Made by a program: the position numbers and the translations under genes. DNA of 9,256 bases, taken from positions 1 through 9,256 of the forward strand of contig CAIVFQ010000138.1 of NCBI GenBank assembly GCA_903905285.1. The letters are read 5' to 3'. The notes beneath the pieces were generated by a model that did no database searches, had not been told where the DNA came from, and was given only the letters and a program-made list of their open reading frames with translations. This document shows positions 6,682 through 9,256 of this stretch, in pieces (the stretch's first letter is position 1; each line of letters begins with the position of its first letter). Source of the stretch: an uncultured Alphaproteobacteria bacterium. Lineage in GTDB: Bacteria; Pseudomonadota; Alphaproteobacteria; Paracaedibacterales; CAIULA01.

Positions 6682-8334
6682 AAATTTTATTCCCAATTGA
6701 TCCTATGGGCCTCCTTAAGTGTCATGCCTATTCCGAGCTCCCAAGCTTCAAACGTCGATCCTAAAGGAGATTTTATTCCGGCCCCCTCAGGAAATCTCTC
6801 CTACTTGCGGGTTCCTGATATATTATACCCAGCAGGTCATGAAGAAACTTTCGGTTTCTTTGGTTTTGGAAGACTTTCAACATCAGAATCTGGCGCAAAA
6901 TGTTCATTTGAGACAGCTATTGTTAACAATAATACTTCGGAACAGACAGGATAGGATACCGCATTTTTCAATTTGGATTTCCAGGAGAACACGGCGTTCT
7001 CTACAATGCAACCAACACCTATGGTGGCGAAGATCAAGCTCTCCAAGCTGTAATGCAAAGTGTGGCGTCGTTTTCATGGAACAAACCCTCAACAGAATTT
7101 TTTCAAATAGCAGCTCATCCACTTGTACCAACGACTGAAAAGATCCCCTTTGGAAAATGGAGAGCGCCGGCGCCCCCATTCCCTATCCACCCCTATACAA
7201 AGGAAAAGTCGGGCAACCTGGACATCAATACGCCATCACGGGAAAGGGAGACTTGTTCCTATGGCGTTATGAGGTTGATGGTAGGAAAACCATATGGCCC
7301 TATAGCTATACATTTGGTGTCAATTTTCTAGACGAACGAGGCGTTGTTCTGGAAGGGTTTGGCGGAGGATACGTCGGGCCCGTCTTGACCGCAAAAAAAG
7401 AGGAGTCAAAAGATTCTGAAAAAGATTCTGGATCAGAAACACAATTAGAAGAAGTTGAATATGACCTTCCCCGCTTGAAAGTCACAAACTGGTCTGTCAA
7501 CTTGACAGCAAAAAACAGGGACTCTCTTCCTCGTCAATTTCAAACGGAATATCAGCTTCTTGGTAATGAAGGTCTATTGTTGATAGACTGTGGAATGATA
7601 AAAGCAGCGCCTCCTTCTTCAAACTGCTCACGCAGAGGTCGTTTTTCTTCTGTCATGTCAACTCTTTTAGAGAACAATTTTTTTGATAGATCGCAAAGAC
7701 TCTTAGAAGACAGAGGCCATGCTCTTTCTCCTTCTTTGGGAGACGTTTCTCTGTACAATGGAAACTGGATCGTTTTGCAGTTTGAAAAAGGGAAATACGC
7801 AGGCTCTTCTTTTCACTGCTCTACTGTTTGGAATAAAGTTATTCCCAATCCAATAGGACAAGACACCGATGATCCAACATGGGCCTCATGGGGATGGGCA
7901 AATTTTTTACAGGACTGTTACCGCAAGACGTTGCTTCGACTTACAGCGTTTCTGAGATTCTTGCGCTCAATAACCCTGCGCCTCCCCCTACGCCATCAAA
8001 ATGGGTAAGACCATATCGGATACGACTGACAAAATTTTCAGATGCGAAAAAATATGATCTTGCTTTTCCCTGGGTTTCTGAACTGGAGATAACAATCAAG
8101 GAACACACCCAAGTCAGATACGCACTTGCAGCTTACGCCCATCGACGAGATCCGGGCCTGATCGATGATCCCTCTCGCCCCGTCACCTTCAGGGTTTCAA
8201 CCTATTTCCCCATCACAGAAAACGTTATCTTTTCTAGAAAATATACGCAATTTTACGAAGGAACGGCAACTGTGGCTGGAGAAGATGGCGCTAATCTAGG
8301 CACCGCTTGGGTAATGATGAATCCAGAAAATTAA
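6682..8334 (+). pseudogene. Frameshifted gene for an exported protein of unknown function
   Basis: Four consecutive open segments in changing frames read as one protein of about 550 residues. Segment A (6682 to about 6930) begins with a signal-peptide-like stretch: KFYSQ, then hydrophobic LILWASLSVM, then SSQA as a likely cleavage site. It is preceded directly by TGA (6679-6681), so its start codon seems lost; TTG at 6697 or ATG at 6724 would cut into the signal. Segment B (6933 to about 7175) starts YFGTDRIGYRIF; segment C (about 7177-7907) continues IPYPPLYKGKVGQ and has an acidic Ser/Asp/Glu linker (about 7395-7461); segment D (7908-8334) ends in a stop. Each switch equals one missing base, the second at a C5 run (7173-7177) and the third at a T6 run (7903-7908). 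Three such losses restore the original frame. The C-terminal FYEGTATVAGEDG faintly recalls AttH/CrtC lipocalin-like proteins, by eye only. Sequencing error at the homopolymers is an alternative to true decay. Confidence 0.65.
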
Positions 8335-8347
8335 CCCCCGTCAAGTT

Positions 8348-8770
8348 TTATAAGCTCCAAAATCCTTCCTTCCAAATCATCCCGCGCCTTTTTATCGGTT
8401 GTAGGAATCTATACGGAAGCGGCGTACCACGCTTCAGAGACTCAGTTTGAAAGGATTCTAATAGGCCAACAAATGACAACAGCTGATCAGCTTGTATCTG
8501 GGTTAAATTCAAACGGTGATGTTTAAGGGAAAATAAAGTCTTTTGAATAAACTGTAATGTGGAATAAGGGGTATTAAGAGCCGTTTCTATAAGACTGTCT
8601 ATATAAGGTTTTGTATCTTCCTTGCCTTTTACGGCTCGTGTTAGCTTTGAAATCTCGACACTCAATTGTTTGTCTTCCTCCTCTGCCGTTCCTGAAACAC
8701 ACTGATCTGTTGAGTGCGCCGAGAAGCAATGACACAACACCCATAAGAAAATAATATTTTTCCCAAGCAT
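8348..8770 (-). CDS. Small exported protein of unknown function
   Basis: A 140-residue protein that I do not recognise. A typical signal peptide is visible: Lys4, hydrophobic core IIFLWVLCHCF (6-16) and an AHS cleavage site around residue 20. The mature part is mostly polar and likely alpha-helical, with an acidic patch (EEED, about 29-32), a leucine-rich middle (about 60-115) and a basic end (KRGTPLPYRFLQPIKRRG) finishing in GFWSL. A TTG codon sits just before the ATG, but AAGGGG eight bases upstream of the ATG at 8770 makes the ATG the start. It converges on the broken plus-strand gene with only 13 bp between the stops and no terminator visible there. It has its own promoter-like sequence and lies 107 bp beyond the thiolase remnant. 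Confidence 0.6.
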   Translation of the reverse strand: MLGKNIIFLWVLCHCFSAHSTDQCVSGTAEEEDKQLSVEISKLTRAVKGKEDTKPYIDSLIETALNTPYSTLQFIQKTLFSLKHHRLNLTQIQADQLLSFVGLLESFQTESLKRGTPLPYRFLQPIKRRGMIWKEGFWSL

Positions 8771-8778
8771 CAACGTTA

Positions 8779-8784
8779 CCCCTT
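8779..8784 (-). promoter_or_regulatory. Shine-Dalgarno of the small exported protein gene (AAGGGG)
   Basis: AAGGGG on the minus strand, eight bases before the ATG at 8770-8768. It favours this ATG over the TTG directly before it. Confidence 0.6.
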
Positions 8785-8797
8785 AAAAATTATCTTA

Positions 8798-8826
8798 AAA
8801 ATAAAATAGGGTGAGATTGTTAACAA
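8798..8826 (-). promoter_or_regulatory. Sigma-70-like promoter of the small exported protein gene
   Basis: On the minus strand, TTGTTA (8826-8821, four of six consensus bases) and TATTTT (8803-8798, four of six) are separated by exactly 17 bases. Transcription would start near 8791, leaving a leader of about 20 bases that contains the ribosome binding site. The -35 box overlaps a perfect ten-base palindrome TTGTTAACAA (8817-8826), which could be a repressor site or chance. Confidence 0.4.
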
Positions 8827-8877
8827 ATACTTAAGAACCTGTCTTCATGAAATTAATTCCTAGGACCTCGTAATTTT

Positions 8878-9120
8878 TTAGACGACTTCTACGGCGATGG
8901 CTGTGGATTCCCCACCGCCAATACAAATGGCAGCAATCCCCCGTTTTAGGCCCTTTTGAATCAAGGCATGAACCAGTGTTACGACAATTCTGGCACCACT
9001 GCTACCAATGGGGTGACCCAGAACACAGGCACCCCCGTGACAATTCATCTTTTCACGCGGAATTCCCAGGTCTTTCATAACGACCATGGACACAAGGGCA
9101 AACGCTTCATTCACCTCAAC
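8878..9120 (-). pseudogene. Acetyl-CoA acetyltransferase (thiolase), 3' remnant
   Basis: The last 80 residues of a thiolase, which condenses or cleaves acetoacetyl-CoA in fatty-acid, ketone-body or polyhydroxybutyrate metabolism. Visible active-site blocks are VEVNEAFALVS (residues 1-11 of the remnant), GGACVLGHPIGSSGAR with its catalytic His in GHP, and CIGGGESTA with the catalytic Cys. This is the C-terminal catalytic domain of a family usually about 390-400 residues long. Going upstream, similarity ends at VEVNEAF: the next in-frame codon is TGA (9123-9121), and no other frame restores the expected preceding residues. A GTG at 9114 could start a 78-residue product, but it would lack the nucleophilic Cys near position 90 of full-length thiolases and most of the fold, so it cannot be active. 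The 5' part has been removed or displaced. Confidence 0.85.
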
Positions 9121-9129
9121 TCAATGACA

Positions 9130-9145
9130 GCCAGCTGAAGCTGGC
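9130..9145. repeat. 16-bp palindrome at the thiolase break
   Basis: GCCAGCT and AGCTGGC arms separated by GA, lying 10 bp beyond the point where thiolase similarity ends. It could be part of a mobile-element end, a short transcription-ending hairpin (six pairs with a TGAA loop, no T-run), or chance. The other end is outside the window, so an element cannot be defined. Confidence 0.3.
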
Positions 9146-9173
9146 AGGTTGCTATCTAGACTGGAAGTCGCGG

Positions 9174-9256
9174 TCAATCTAAAGATAAGTTATGCAAATT
9201 ATCTGTTTTGTGAGCATCTGTATGATTGTCGATGTAGTTATTGATGATCTCGTCAC
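9174..9256 (-). CDS. 3' end of an open frame at the window edge
   Basis: Twenty-six codons stay open from the window edge to a TGA at 9176-9174. The peptide begins DEIINNYIDNH and ends LHNLSLD. It is polar and rich in Asn, Asp and His, as a genuine C-terminus might be. It lies beside the interrupted thiolase, so the end of a transposase or another inserted gene is a natural guess, but no family motif is visible. The length is too short to exclude a chance frame. Confidence 0.3.
   Translation of the reverse strand, partial: DEIINNYIDNHTDAHKTDNLHNLSLD

Noticed and set aside
7173..7177. Programmed -1 frameshift at the C5 run
   Set aside because: The heptamer G CCC CCA does not allow full re-pairing of the P-site tRNA, and a single lost C explains the switch more simply.
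1..9256. tRNA, rRNA or known riboswitch
   Set aside because: I found no T-arm with a paired acceptor stem, no rRNA-like sequence and no riboswitch core that I recognise on either strand.

Overview
The window looks like a piece of an AT-rich Gram-negative proteobacterial chromosome. The evidence is a fused proteobacterial-type proline catabolic enzyme (PutA), an MHS-type major facilitator transporter, a LysR-type regulator and short AAGG/GGAG ribosome binding sites. Two genes are decaying (a multiply frameshifted exported protein and a truncated thiolase), which would fit a host-associated alphaproteobacterium undergoing genome reduction. That lineage is an inference; nothing here proves it.

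Layout. 1-471 has no gene I can defend; it holds short open frames, a GC-rich patch and weak hairpins. On the minus strand, read from high to low coordinates, come putA (6511-3440), a small lipoprotein-like gene (3371-3123), a 378-bp structured intergenic region, lysR (2744-1833) and an MFS transporter gene (1815-514). lysR and the MFS gene are 17 bp apart and end at a convincing Rho-independent terminator (472-508). The 2745-3122 spacer contains two short palindromes, a solitary element shaped like a CRISPR repeat, and a nested hairpin that could terminate the putA/lipoprotein transcript.

Divergent from putA, on the plus strand, lies a broken gene of about 550 codons (6682-8334) for an exported protein of unknown function. 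Three successive reading-frame changes, all in the same direction, interrupt it, and the start codon appears lost. Convergent with it is a small exported protein gene (8770-8348) with a recognisable promoter and ribosome binding site. Beyond that, the last 80 codons of a thiolase survive (9120-8878). The thiolase reading frame stops abruptly at 9120, and the following sequence has a 16-bp palindrome and the 3' end of another open frame, suggesting an insertion or rearrangement junction.

Function. The only coherent theme is proline use. PutA oxidises proline to glutamate, and the adjacent MHS transporter could import proline, betaine or another small solute under control of the LysR protein. 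The last link rests only on proximity. I did not find a clearly new biological system. The best leads are the solitary CRISPR-like repeat, the uniform frame shifts in the exported-protein gene (one at the heptamer T TTT TTA), and the thiolase junction.
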